A stretch of DNA of 64,000 bases from an uncultured Oscillospiraceae bacterium (GTDB lineage: Bacteria > Bacillota > Clostridia > Oscillospirales > Oscillospiraceae): NCBI GenBank assembly GCA_947599875.1, contig CANQFV010000006.1:22418-86417 (forward strand), written 5' to 3'. The translations under genes and the position numbers were made by a program. Below the pieces are notes generated by a model. That model saw only the letters and a list, made by a program, of their open reading frames with translations. It was not told where the DNA came from and ran no database searches. Position 1 is the stretch's first letter. Each line of letters begins with the position of its first letter. Shown in pieces: positions 36,029 through 44,569 of this stretch.

Positions 36029-36544
36029 TCAAAGTTCGATATCCGTCTGGCTGGCGGATTCCCTCGTCTCCCTCTGGGGCATAGCGGCGGCGGACACCGT
36101 CTTAAAGCGGGAGCGGGAACCGCGAACCTCGTTCAGCGCCTCGGAAATGGCCTCCTCGGTGCGTCTCAGGGCGTCGTCGGCGTAGTCGTTGGCCACGCGC
36201 TTTAACTCGTTGGCCTTGGCCTCGGCGGTGGAGATGATCTCGTTGGCCCGGATCTTGGCGGCCCGGACGACCTCCTCCTGATCCACCAGCTGCCGGGCGC
36301 GCTGCTCGGCCACCTTGCGCATGGACTCGGCCTCGCGCTTGGCGTTGTTCACATACTCGGTGCGGGAGGAGACCAGCCTCTTGGCCTCGGCCAGCTCCGT
36401 GGGCAGCTGGGCCTTGATCTCGTCAAGGAGGTCAAGCACCTTGTCCCGCTCGATAACGCACTTCTCCGCGCCCAGGGGCAGGCCCCAGGCGTCCGTTATC
36501 ATGTTATACAGCATATCTATGAGTTCCTGAACATCGTTACCCAT
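36029..36544 (-). CDS. Coiled-coil protein of unknown function downstream of coaD
   Basis: The 171-residue protein is predicted to be almost wholly helical. Residues 40-140 form a long coiled coil rich in Ala, Glu and Arg (ERARQLVDQEEVVRAAKIRA-like), preceded by a short N-terminal helix with MLYNMITDAW and followed by a basic, then acidic tail. Similar proteins in clostridia are often labelled ATPase or V-type subunit-like, but no nucleotide-binding motif is present. It follows coaD and precedes a terminator, so it is the last gene of the uvrC-rsmD-coaD operon. A DivIVA-like scaffolding role is possible but not supported by motifs. Confidence 0.78.
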   Translation of the reverse strand: MGNDVQELIDMLYNMITDAWGLPLGAEKCVIERDKVLDLLDEIKAQLPTELAEAKRLVSSRTEYVNNAKREAESMRKVAEQRARQLVDQEEVVRAAKIRANEIISTAEAKANELKRVANDYADDALRRTEEAISEALNEVRGSRSRFKTVSAAAMPQRETRESASQTDIEL

Positions 36545-36588
36545 CTTATCCTTATCCTTTCTGATCTGTGAGTTTGTTCTTTTCTATG

Positions 36589-37074
36589 TCAGATGTCCCG
36601 GCGAAGCCGGGCCAGCACATCCCCGGTGATCTCCCGGGGAACCACCTTTGAGATATCCGCGTTGTAGGTGGCCATCTCCCGGGCAATAGTGGAGGAGAGG
36701 TAGGTGTACTTCTCGTCCGCCGTCAAAAAGACCGTCTCGATCTCCGGCGCCAGCTTCTTGTTCAGCAGGGCGATCTGGAACTCCATCTCAAAATCCGACA
36801 CGGCCCGCAGGCCCTTGATGATGAACCCGGCATTCTTGGCCCTGGCGAAATCCACCAAAAGCCCCTCGCAGGTGTCCACCTCCACGTTGCCGTACTTCCC
36901 CGTCACGCGGCGGACGAAATCCGCCCGCTCGGCCAGGGTGAAGCAGGGCTTTTTTGAGGAATTCACCGCCACGCACACATAGACCTTGTCAAAGATCCGC
37001 GAGGCCCTCTTGATGATGTTGAGATGTCCCAGGGTGATGGGGTCAAAGCTGCCTGGATAAACGGCGATCTTCAT
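36589..37074 (-). CDS. coaD: Phosphopantetheine adenylyltransferase
   Basis: The 161-residue enzyme makes dephospho-CoA from phosphopantetheine and ATP, the penultimate step of coenzyme A synthesis. It begins YPGSFDPITLGHLNIIKRA with the HxGH-type nucleotide motif (TLGHL), and has YLSSTIAREMA for the second signature. Length is typical. Its ATG overlaps the rsmD stop, a common pairing in Firmicutes. Confidence 0.96.
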   Translation of the reverse strand: MKIAVYPGSFDPITLGHLNIIKRASRIFDKVYVCVAVNSSKKPCFTLAERADFVRRVTGKYGNVEVDTCEGLLVDFARAKNAGFIIKGLRAVSDFEMEFQIALLNKKLAPEIETVFLTADEKYTYLSSTIAREMATYNADISKVVPREITGDVLARLRRDI

Positions 37075-37616
37075 GGCTCCAGCCTTTCGTAAATCGTGAG
37101 CCTGATCCTGCCGTAAGAATACTCCCGGGCGGAGAAGCGCTCCTCCGGCAGGGCGGGCAGGATCTTGTCCTTCGGACTTTCCGCCACTATTATACCATTT
37201 TTCTTCAATATGTCAAACCGATTTATGAGTTTTATGGCGTTTTCCAGTGTGTCGTCGGCGTAAGGGGGATCTAAGAAGATCAGATCCACGTCCCGCAGGC
37301 CCTCCAGCACCGCCAAGGAGTCGCCCTTTATCACCCGCGCCCTGTCCGCAAGGCCCGTGGCGCGCAGGTTCTCCCCCACGATCTTGATGGCCTCCGGACT
37401 TCTGTCTACAAAGACGCAGCTTGCCGCCCCGCGGCTCAGCGCCTCGATACCCAGCTGGCCCGTTCCGGCGAAGAGATCCACGCAGGCGGCGCCCTCCACC
37501 TTAAACTGGAGGATATTGAACATGGCCTCCTTCACCTTGTCCGTGGTGGGCCGAATGGCGTAGTTGGACGGCTCCCGGAGTCTCCTGCCCCTGGCCGTCC
37601 CGGTGATAACTCTCAT
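37071..37616 (-). CDS. rsmD: 16S rRNA m2G966 methyltransferase RsmD
   Basis: The 181-residue SAM-dependent enzyme methylates the 2-amino group of G966 in 16S rRNA. It starts MRVITGTARGRRL, has the SAM-binding loop VDLFAGTGQLGIEALSRG and the catalytic LDPPY. The start at 37616 has GGGGAGGGGG upstream and overlaps the uvrC stop (ATGA). An in-frame upstream extension is rejected. Confidence 0.95.
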   Translation of the reverse strand: MRVITGTARGRRLREPSNYAIRPTTDKVKEAMFNILQFKVEGAACVDLFAGTGQLGIEALSRGAASCVFVDRSPEAIKIVGENLRATGLADRARVIKGDSLAVLEGLRDVDLIFLDPPYADDTLENAIKLINRFDILKKNGIIVAESPKDKILPALPEERFSAREYSYGRIRLTIYERLEP

Positions 37617-39442
37617 GTCTCCCCCTCCCCGCTGTGAAAATGCCGGTAAACCGCGCCGGCCGCGTCCCTGGGCACCACGGCACAAAGCTCCTCAAGTCCG
37701 GCCGCCTCAATGGCCTTGATGCTCTTAAAGGCCCGGAGCAGCTCCGCCTTCCGCTTCTCTCCCACCCCGGGGATGCCGTCAAGCCGGGATTTCTTCACCC
37801 GCTTTGACCGCAGGCTCCTGTGGTACTCGATGGCGAAGCGGTGGGTCTCCTCCTGGATGTTCCCGATAAAGGCGAAGACGGCGGGGTTGGCCTGTATGCC
37901 GATCTCCCGTCCCTCGGCTGTCACCAAGGCCCGGGTGCGGTGCCGGTCGTCCTTCACCATGCCGAAGATGGGCACGTCCGCCCCGGCCTCCCGCATGGCC
38001 TCCCTGGCCGCCGCGGCGTGCCGGTCCCCGCCGTCGATGAGGAGCAGATCCGGCAGGGGCGCGAAGCCCGCGTCCCCCTGGGCGCGGCGCTTGAATCTCC
38101 TGCCCACGGCCTCCCGCATGGAGCCGTAGTCGTCCTGCCCCTCCACGGTTTTGATCTTGAATTTCCGGTAGTCCCCTTTTTTCGGCCGGCCGTGTTCAAA
38201 GACCACCATTGACGCCACCACGTCGTCCGCGCCGGTGTTGGAGATGTCGAAGCTCTCCACCCGGACGGGCGCCTCGGGAAGGCCCAGGGCGTCCCGGAGC
38301 CACAGGGCCGTCTTGGAGATCCGCTCCTCCTGGGTGGTACTGCGCTCCGTCTCCTCCCGGGCGTTCTCCTGGGCGGCCAGGAGAAATTCCCGGTACATCC
38401 CCCTCTGGGGGACGTACACCTCCACCTGGTGTCCGGCCCGCTGGGTGAGAAATTCGCCCAGCTCCTCCATATCCTCCGTCTCCACCGGCAGGAGGATCCT
38501 GCCCGGGATCAGCTCCGCGTCGGCGTAAAACTGGCGCACAAGGCTGGATACGCTTTCCTCCGCCTCCCCCAGGGGGTCGTCAAAGAGGCGGCAGTCCTTG
38601 GCCAGCAGCTGGCCGCTGAAGTAGTGCAGCACCGCGAAGGCGCTCTTTACCGCGCCCTGGAAATAGCCCACGGCGTCCGTGTCGGCGGAGCCCTTCATCA
38701 GCACCGTCTGGCGCGTCTCCAAAAGCTCCAGGGCCTTCACCTGATCCCGGAGCCTGGCGGCCTCCTCAAAGCGCAGCTCCTCCGCCGCGGCGGTCATGCG
38801 CTGTGTCAGCTCCTGCACCAGCTCCCGGCCACGGCCCTTCAGCACCATGACGGCCTGGTCGATCCTGGCCCGGTACTCCTCCTGCCCCGGCGTCCCCCGG
38901 CACCAGGCGTCGCATACGCCCATGTGGTGGTTGAGGCACGGCCTCTCCCGCCCGATATCCCCGGGGAACCGCCGGGAGCAGGTTGGCAGGCGCAGGCATT
39001 TCAGCAGCGCCTCCACCGCCGCCTTGGTGTTCCCCCGGGAGGCGTATGGCCCAAAGTACTCCGCCCCGTCGTTGGCCCGCCGGGAGGCCAGGGAGAAGCG
39101 TGGATAGGGGCTTTTCACATCCAGGCGCACAAAGGGGTAGCCCTTGTCGTCCTTCAGCAGGATGTTGTATTTGGGGGTGTGGTGCTTGATCAGAGAGTTC
39201 TCCAGCACCAGGGCCTCAAACTCGGACTTGGCGATGATGACCTCAAAATCCCGGATGTTGGAGATCATCGCCTCGGTCTTGGCGTTGTGGGAGCCGTGGA
39301 AGTAGGAGCTGACCCGATTCTTCAGCGCCTTGGCCTTCCCCACATAGATGACCGTCCCGTCGGCGCCGCGCATGATATAACAACCGGGCTTCAGGGGCAG
39401 GGCGTTGGCCTTCTCCCGCAGCTCGTCAAGTTTCGGATTCAT
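37613..39442 (-). CDS. uvrC: UvrABC excinuclease subunit C
   Basis: The 609-residue nuclease makes the dual incisions in nucleotide excision repair. The N-terminal GIY-YIG domain shows GCYIMR and IYVGKAKALKNRVSSYF. A UvrB-binding domain lies at about residues 200-240 (RFEEAARLRDQ), then an RNase H-like nuclease with SFDISNTGADD and LLIDGGDRH, and two C-terminal helix-hairpin-helix motifs (IPGVGEKRKAELLRAF). The start at 39442 follows GAGGAGG; a 33-residue upstream extension has no ribosome site. Confidence 0.96.
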   Translation of the reverse strand: MNPKLDELREKANALPLKPGCYIMRGADGTVIYVGKAKALKNRVSSYFHGSHNAKTEAMISNIRDFEVIIAKSEFEALVLENSLIKHHTPKYNILLKDDKGYPFVRLDVKSPYPRFSLASRRANDGAEYFGPYASRGNTKAAVEALLKCLRLPTCSRRFPGDIGRERPCLNHHMGVCDAWCRGTPGQEEYRARIDQAVMVLKGRGRELVQELTQRMTAAAEELRFEEAARLRDQVKALELLETRQTVLMKGSADTDAVGYFQGAVKSAFAVLHYFSGQLLAKDCRLFDDPLGEAEESVSSLVRQFYADAELIPGRILLPVETEDMEELGEFLTQRAGHQVEVYVPQRGMYREFLLAAQENAREETERSTTQEERISKTALWLRDALGLPEAPVRVESFDISNTGADDVVASMVVFEHGRPKKGDYRKFKIKTVEGQDDYGSMREAVGRRFKRRAQGDAGFAPLPDLLLIDGGDRHAAAAREAMREAGADVPIFGMVKDDRHRTRALVTAEGREIGIQANPAVFAFIGNIQEETHRFAIEYHRSLRSKRVKKSRLDGIPGVGEKRKAELLRAFKSIKAIEAAGLEELCAVVPRDAAGAVYRHFHSGEGET

Positions 39443-39583
39443 CCCGCGGCCTCCTCTTCGACTCCGTTCGCCGTCCCCTCCGCGCAAAAAGGCCCGCGGC
39501 CCAATCCCGCAAAGGGGGACATGCGGTTTATTCCAAGGCACACGTCCTTTGGAAAAAACGAATTGTTTTTTGACAAACTGAAG

Positions 39584-39614
39584 CGGCCTGTTTCATTATT
39601 TCTGAAACAGGCCG
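39584..39614. terminator. Terminator after the HPr-like gene
   Basis: CGGCCTGTTTCA (39584-39595) pairs perfectly with 39603-39614, followed by TTTTTATTT on the plus strand. It separates the HPr-like gene from the uvrC operon, both on the minus strand. Confidence 0.75.
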
Positions 39615-39633
39615 TTTTTATTTGGTGGTTTTC

Positions 39634-39897
39634 TTACTCGGCAAAATCGTGGGAGATAAGCTCGCAAAGGGTATCCACGGCGCGCTCCTCATCCTCGCCG
39701 TCGGCCACGATGCTGACCGTCATGCCCTTGATGATCCCAAGGGACAAGACACCCAGAAGGCTCTTGGCGTTGACACGGCGCTCCTCCTTCTCGATCCAGA
39801 TGCCGCACTTGAACTCGTTGGCTTTCTGGGTAAAGAACGTGGCGGGTCTGGCACGAAGACCGACCTGATTCATGACCTCGACTGTTTTAACAAACAT
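39634..39897 (-). CDS. HPr-like protein lacking the phosphoryl-accepting histidine
   Basis: The 87-residue protein has the HPr fold and length. The active-site loop reads GLRARPATFF where HPr has GIHARPA, so His15 is replaced by arginine and PEP-dependent phosphotransfer cannot occur there. The regulatory serine region NAKSLLGVLSLGI is intact, so HPr kinase could still phosphorylate it. This is the pattern of Crh, the catabolite-repression paralogue in Bacillus, which has glutamine at that site. It may act as a CcpA cofactor or metabolic sensor. It has its own promoter and terminator and no PTS genes adjacent. Confidence 0.88.
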   Translation of the reverse strand: MFVKTVEVMNQVGLRARPATFFTQKANEFKCGIWIEKEERRVNAKSLLGVLSLGIIKGMTVSIVADGEDEERAVDTLCELISHDFAE

Positions 39898-39955
39898 TGA
39901 TGCCCCTCCTTGTAAGTGCGCGAATGGACGCGTCCAATCATCATACCTACCGTGT

Positions 39956-39984
39956 ATTTTACCAAACCGCCCCGTACCCGTCAA
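39956..39984 (-). promoter_or_regulatory. Promoter of the HPr-like gene
   Basis: On the minus strand TTGACG (39979-39984) and TAAAAT (39956-39961) are separated by 17 bases, about 60 bases before the start. Confidence 0.75.
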
Positions 39985-40066
39985 TAAATAATTGTGTTGA
40001 ATATTGTCCTGATTTTGGGGTTTTTTAGGGCGATTTTGACAAACCGCCCGGAAGCGGGCCGGCGTC

Positions 40067-42433
40067 TCACCGGATCTCCACGATGGTGACGCCGCTCTCT
40101 CCCTCCCCAAAACGGCCCAGCCGGTAGGATTTTACCTGTTTGGAGCGCTTGAGGCAGTCCTGGACGGCCTTGCGCAGGACGCCCGTCCCCTTGCCGTGGA
40201 TGATGGTCACTTCGTTTACATGGCGCATCTGGCAGCCGTCGATGAACCGCTCCACAAGGGCCACCGTCTCGTCCGCCGTCATGCCCCGGACATCCAGGGT
40301 GGACTTGGCGCCCTCGGTGGACAGGGGCACCGACACGGACGCGGCCTTGACGGACACCTTCTCCCCCTGGGTCACCCGCACCTCGCTCTGCTTGGCAGTG
40401 ACCTTCATGATCCCGGCCTGGAGCTGGAGGCTCCCGTCGGGGTTGACCTTCAAGACCTGTGCCTTCGTCCCGATGGAGAGGATCTCCACCGTGTCCCCGG
40501 CCACGGCGTCCCGGGTCTTGGGCTGCTCCACCGGCGCGGACCGCTCCGGCGTCACCCTGCTCTGGGCCTCGTTCAGCTGGCGGCGCAGCTTGGCCTTGGC
40601 CTCGTTGAAGCGCTGCCAGTCCGTCTCGTCCGCCGCCTCCCGGCGAAGGCGCTCGATCTCCCGGAATGCCTCGTCCGCGGCGTTCCGGGCGTCCTCTAAG
40701 ATGCGCTCCGCCTCGCCCCGGGCGTTCCGGGTGAATTTCAGCCGCTCCTCCTCCGCCTTTTTCCGCTCCTTCTCCGCCGCGGCCAGATCCTCCTTGGCCT
40801 TTAAAAGGGCCGTCTCCGTCTCGGCGCGCCGCTCCTCCGCGGCCTTCCGGTTCTCCTCCAGCTTGGACAGGGCGTCCTCAAAGTCCTTGTCCCCCTTGTC
40901 CATCCGGCGGCGGGCGTCGTCGATGATATGCTCCGGCAGACCCAGCCGCTGGGAGATGGCAAAGGCGTTGGACTTCCCTGGGATCCCCAGGAGGAGCCGG
41001 TAGGTGGGCTTCAGGGTCTTCACGTCAAATTCGCAGGAGGCGTTCATCACCCCCGGTTCCGTCATGGCGTAGATCTTCAGCTCCGCGTAGTGGGTGGTGG
41101 CGGCGATGTGTGTCCCCAGGGAACGGGCGTACTCGATGACGGCCACGGCCAGGGCGGCGCCCTCCGCCGGGTCGGTCCCGGCGCCCAGCTCGTCAAACAG
41201 GGCCAGCGTCCCCTCCCCGCACTCCTCCAGTATCCCCACGATATTCGTCATGTGGGAGGAAAATGTACTCAAAGACTGCTCGATGGACTGTTCGTCCCCG
41301 ATATCCGCCAGAACCTTTTGGAAGAGGGGGATCCGGCTCCCGTCCCCGGCGGGGATGTGAAGTCCGCACTGGGCCATCAGGCACAGAAGGCCCAGGGTCT
41401 TGATGCTCACGGTCTTTCCGCCGGTGTTGGGGCCGGTGATGACCAGGGTGTCAAAGTCCCCGCCCAGCTCGATGTCTATGGGGACGGCCTGGGACTGGCG
41501 CAGCAGGGGGTGTCGGGCCTTTTTCAGCACAAGCTCCCCCCTGTCGGAAAGCTCCGGCTCCCCGCAGTTCAGCTGATAGCTGAGCTTCGCCTTGGCGAAG
41601 ATCAGATCCAGCTGTGTCAGCACGTTGTAATCCAGGGTAATATCCTCAGAGAAGTCCGACGCCTCGGCGGAAAGCTCCCGGAGGATCCGCTCGATCTCCC
41701 GCTCCTCCCGGGCCAGAAGCTCCCGGATCTCGTTGTTGGCCTTCACGGCGCTCATGGGCTCGATAAACAGCGTCGCCCCGGAGGAGGATATGTCGTGGGT
41801 CAGCCCCGGGACGGCCCCCTTGTGTTCGGCCTTCACCGGCACCACATAGCGGCCGTTTTTCATGGTGATGATGGGCTCCTGGAGAACCTTGGCGTAGGTG
41901 GGCGATGTGATGATCTTTTGCAGGGCCTCCCGCACCTTGCTCCCGGCCACACGCATGGCCCGCCGGATGTCCGCCAGCTCCGCGGAGGCGGAGTCCGCCA
42001 GCTCCCCGTCCCCCACGATGGAGTTGGTGATCCTCTCCTCCAGATACTTGTTGGCGTGGAGCGCGGAGAAGAGGCCGCCGATGGAGCCGGCCCCGCCCTC
42101 GTCCCCGGAGGCGTAGGCTATGGCGCTGCGGGCCTCCCGCAGAACCTGGGCGATCTGGGTAAGCTCCCGGGTGTTCAGCATTCCCCCGGCGTCGGCCCGC
42201 TTCAGGCTGTCCCGGATGTCCTTCACCCCGGAAAAGGAGGGGGAGGAATACAGCGTCATCATGCGCTTGGCGTCCGTTGTCTCCGCCAGGCGCCGCTCCA
42301 CCTCCGCCCTGTCGCTCACGGGCGCAAGGTGTTTCGCCATCTCCTTGGCCCCGTCGGACACCGCCTGGTCGGAGAGAAGCGCCAAAACGTCCGGCAGCTC
42401 CAAAATCGCCTGAGATTTTTCGTATAACGTCAC
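40067..42433 (-). CDS. mutS2: Endonuclease MutS2
   Basis: The 788-residue protein carries a MutS-type core and ATPase domain with GPNTGGKTVSIKTLG, and DELGAGTDPAEG for Walker B. A long coiled-coil insert (about residues 510-630) and a C-terminal Smr nuclease domain (LDVRGMTADETVALVE, HGKGTGVLRKAV) follow. MutS2 suppresses homologous recombination and, in Bacillus, rescues collided ribosomes. A GTG start at 42433 (MTLYEKSQAILEL) with GGGGGTG upstream is preferred; a GTG at 42460 would add nine residues but lacks spacing. Confidence 0.93.
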   Translation of the reverse strand: MTLYEKSQAILELPDVLALLSDQAVSDGAKEMAKHLAPVSDRAEVERRLAETTDAKRMMTLYSSPSFSGVKDIRDSLKRADAGGMLNTRELTQIAQVLREARSAIAYASGDEGGAGSIGGLFSALHANKYLEERITNSIVGDGELADSASAELADIRRAMRVAGSKVREALQKIITSPTYAKVLQEPIITMKNGRYVVPVKAEHKGAVPGLTHDISSSGATLFIEPMSAVKANNEIRELLAREEREIERILRELSAEASDFSEDITLDYNVLTQLDLIFAKAKLSYQLNCGEPELSDRGELVLKKARHPLLRQSQAVPIDIELGGDFDTLVITGPNTGGKTVSIKTLGLLCLMAQCGLHIPAGDGSRIPLFQKVLADIGDEQSIEQSLSTFSSHMTNIVGILEECGEGTLALFDELGAGTDPAEGAALAVAVIEYARSLGTHIAATTHYAELKIYAMTEPGVMNASCEFDVKTLKPTYRLLLGIPGKSNAFAISQRLGLPEHIIDDARRRMDKGDKDFEDALSKLEENRKAAEERRAETETALLKAKEDLAAAEKERKKAEEERLKFTRNARGEAERILEDARNAADEAFREIERLRREAADETDWQRFNEAKAKLRRQLNEAQSRVTPERSAPVEQPKTRDAVAGDTVEILSIGTKAQVLKVNPDGSLQLQAGIMKVTAKQSEVRVTQGEKVSVKAASVSVPLSTEGAKSTLDVRGMTADETVALVERFIDGCQMRHVNEVTIIHGKGTGVLRKAVQDCLKRSKQVKSYRLGRFGEGESGVTIVEIR

Positions 42434-42538
42434 GATCGTCACCCCCTGGGGTAGTTTCACTCCCTAATGGCACAATCATACCATATCTTCCTCGGATTTT
42501 CAAGCCATATGCAGGCAAGGGTAAGGGGGACGGAAGAA

Positions 42539-42566
42539 GGCCCTGAATTTTGCGAAATTCAGGGCC
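42539..42566 (-). terminator. Terminator of the GntR-ABC operon
   Basis: GGCCCTGAATTT (42539-42550) pairs perfectly with 42555-42566. It lies just past the permease stop at 42598 on the minus strand. Confidence 0.65.
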
Positions 42567-42597
42567 TCTTCTCTCATTTCTTTTTTGTCACAGGGCT

Positions 42598-43398
42598 TTA
42601 ATCTAAATTCAGGCGGTGCTTCATAAACCACGCCGTCACCGCGTACAGGATCGCCGCGTACACCACCAGGTGGCCCGCGGCCAGGCCCATCGCGGCGCGC
42701 CACGCGCCAATGATGAAGGTGTCCTGTGCGATGGGGAAGATGTCCAGGGTGCGGAGAAGCTCACTGGAGACGGAGGTCAGCACGTTGAACAGCACGATAA
42801 AGGCCACAAATATGCACTCGCTCAGCCCCATTTTCCTCTTGGAGAAGGCGTGCCCCACGGCCAGGGAGGCGTAGAGCATAAGGCTCAGGAAGATCCCGGC
42901 CAAGACCATGACGCCCAGAAGCTCCAGCAGGATCTCCACATTCCGGACATTCCCCATGACGGCGTGGAAAAGCTCCCCGAAGATCTTGCCCATATCCCGA
43001 ACGAACTCCACATCCGCCGCCATCAGCAGGACGGACAGCACAAGGGCCGCCGCCGACAGGGCATACCAGAGGCCGGACACGATGACCTTGGCCCAGATCT
43101 GGGCGTGGATGCTCACCGGCAGGGTGTGCATGATGTACCCCTCGTCCCGCAGCAGGTTCCGCCTGAAGCGCTGAACCATCATCCACAAGGTGACGATCCC
43201 CACGGTCATGACCCCCACCATAAAGAGGATCAGGAGGATCACGCAGATCACGCTCACGATGGGCGGCAGCTCCCGGCTCCCGTTCAGGCCGCGCATGGCC
43301 AGATTCGTCAGGGCCGAGACAAGCAGAAGCAGGCCAAACAGCGGCAGCATCGTCCTGGACGTGGCCTGAAGCTCGTGCTTTAAAAGCTTTCCTAACAT
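42598..43398 (-). CDS. ABC transporter permease
   Basis: The 266-residue protein has about six hydrophobic segments. It begins MLGKLLKHELQATSRTMLP, as in ABC-2-type permeases of YtrA-linked operons. The substrate is unknown. Its start overlaps the end of the ATPase gene, and a GntR repressor precedes both, so it forms a classical regulator-ATPase-permease operon. Comparable Bacillus systems respond to cell-wall antibiotics. Confidence 0.85.
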   Translation of the reverse strand: MLGKLLKHELQATSRTMLPLFGLLLLVSALTNLAMRGLNGSRELPPIVSVICVILLILFMVGVMTVGIVTLWMMVQRFRRNLLRDEGYIMHTLPVSIHAQIWAKVIVSGLWYALSAAALVLSVLLMAADVEFVRDMGKIFGELFHAVMGNVRNVEILLELLGVMVLAGIFLSLMLYASLAVGHAFSKRKMGLSECIFVAFIVLFNVLTSVSSELLRTLDIFPIAQDTFIIGAWRAAMGLAAGHLVVYAAILYAVTAWFMKHRLNLD

Positions 43399-44087
43399 TT
43401 GAACACCTCCCGGAAAATCTGATCCACGCTCTTGCCCTGCTGCTCCCGCAGCTCGTCCGCCGGGGCGCTGAGCACAATATGGCCGTTGTTGATGAAGATC
43501 ACGTCGTCCAGCACCTTCTCCACGTCGGAAATCAGGTGGGTGGAGATCACCACGCTTGCGGTGGGGTTGTAGTTGGAGATGATGGTATCCAGGATATAGT
43601 CCCTGGCCGCCGGGTCCACGCCGCCGATCGGCTCATCCAAAAGGTAGAGCTTTGCCCGCCGGGACATGACCATAATGAGCTGGAGCTTCTCCCTGGTGCC
43701 CTTCGACAGGTGCCGGATCTTGGCCTTCGTGTCGATCTCCAGCCGGGCCATCATATTCTCCGCCGCCTGGCGGTCAAAATCCCCGTAAAAGTCGGCGTAG
43801 AACCCCGCCAGCTGCCCGGCGCTCATCCAGTCCGGCACGCAGGACCGCTCCGGGAGAAAGGACACGATCTTCTTCGTCTCCACCCCCGGCGCCAGGCCGT
43901 TCACCAGAATTTGTCCGGCGGAGGGCACAAGCAGCCCGTTTGCCAGCTTGATAAGCGTGGTCTTCCCGCTGCCGTTGGGGCCTAAAAGGCCCACGATGCG
44001 CCCCGGCTCCACCTTCAGATCTACCCCGTCCAGGGCCTTCTTGGAGCCGAAGGACTTGGACAGACCCTTACTTTCCAGAATCGCCAT
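43392..44087 (-). CDS. ABC transporter ATP-binding protein
   Basis: The 231-residue ATPase shows GLLGPNGSGKTTLIKLANG, a variant signature (LSKGTREKLQLIMVMS), and LYLLDEPIGGVDP with Walker B. The signature LSKGT rather than LSGGQ is typical of ABC-2 exporters of this branch. The start at 44087 (MAILESKGLSKSF) has AAGGAGG upstream and overlaps the GntR gene end. It powers the permease encoded next. Confidence 0.92.
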   Translation of the reverse strand: MAILESKGLSKSFGSKKALDGVDLKVEPGRIVGLLGPNGSGKTTLIKLANGLLVPSAGQILVNGLAPGVETKKIVSFLPERSCVPDWMSAGQLAGFYADFYGDFDRQAAENMMARLEIDTKAKIRHLSKGTREKLQLIMVMSRRAKLYLLDEPIGGVDPAARDYILDTIISNYNPTASVVISTHLISDVEKVLDDVIFINNGHIVLSAPADELREQQGKSVDQIFREVFKC

Positions 44088-44451
44088 TTTTTTCCTCCTT
44101 CTCTGCCACAAGCAGTTTGATGATCCCTTCCTTGTCTATGCCAAGCCTTGTCATGGCCTCCATGAACTTCTGGACAGTCTCCTCCGCCATCTCTCTCCTG
44201 GCCCGGGCCACAGTCCTGTCGCTCTCCGTGACGAAGCGGCCCGATGTGCGCTGGGCGAACACCAGCCCCTGGCGCTCCAGCTCCGCCAGCGCCCGCTGCA
44301 TGGTGTTCGGATTGACGCCGGCCTCCAGCGCCATCTCCCGCACCCCGGGAAGTCTCTCCCCCGGCGCCAGCTCCCCTGACGCGATAGCCAGCTTCACCGC
44401 GTCCACGATCTGCGTGTAAATAGGCGCAGAGCCGTCAAACCGCCATTCCAT
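44068..44451 (-). CDS. GntR-family (YtrA-like) transcriptional regulator
   Basis: The 127-residue protein has an N-terminal winged helix (PIYTQIVDAVKLAIASGELA, VNPNTMQRALAELERQGLV) and a short helical C-terminus, as in the YtrA subfamily, which lacks a large ligand domain. It should repress its own operon. The promoter overlaps an imperfect palindrome (44472-44491) that fits a YtrA-type operator. The start at 44451 has GGAGG upstream. Confidence 0.92.
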   Translation of the reverse strand: MEWRFDGSAPIYTQIVDAVKLAIASGELAPGERLPGVREMALEAGVNPNTMQRALAELERQGLVFAQRTSGRFVTESDRTVARARREMAEETVQKFMEAMTRLGIDKEGIIKLLVAEKEEKNGDSGK

Positions 44452-44471
44452 ATGGCACCTCCTTGTGTTGT

Positions 44472-44491
44472 TGTATTAGGCAATTAGTACA
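44472..44491. promoter_or_regulatory. Candidate GntR operator
   Basis: TGTATTA and TAGTACA form arms matching at 6 of 7 positions around a 6-base centre, just downstream of the -10 box. A second, perfect 10-bp inverted repeat (44493-44502 with 44517-44526) overlaps the core promoter. Confidence 0.6.
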
Positions 44492-44517
44492 ATAACACAC
44501 CCCTGGACGTTTGTCAA
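44489..44517 (-). promoter_or_regulatory. Promoter of the GntR-ABC operon
   Basis: On the minus strand TTGACA (44512-44517) and TATTGT (44489-44494) are separated by 17 bases. Confidence 0.8.
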
Positions 44518-44569
44518 GGGGTGTGTTCAACTTTTTTCAAAAAATCTTTTGCCGTCCCGGCGTGCGGGG

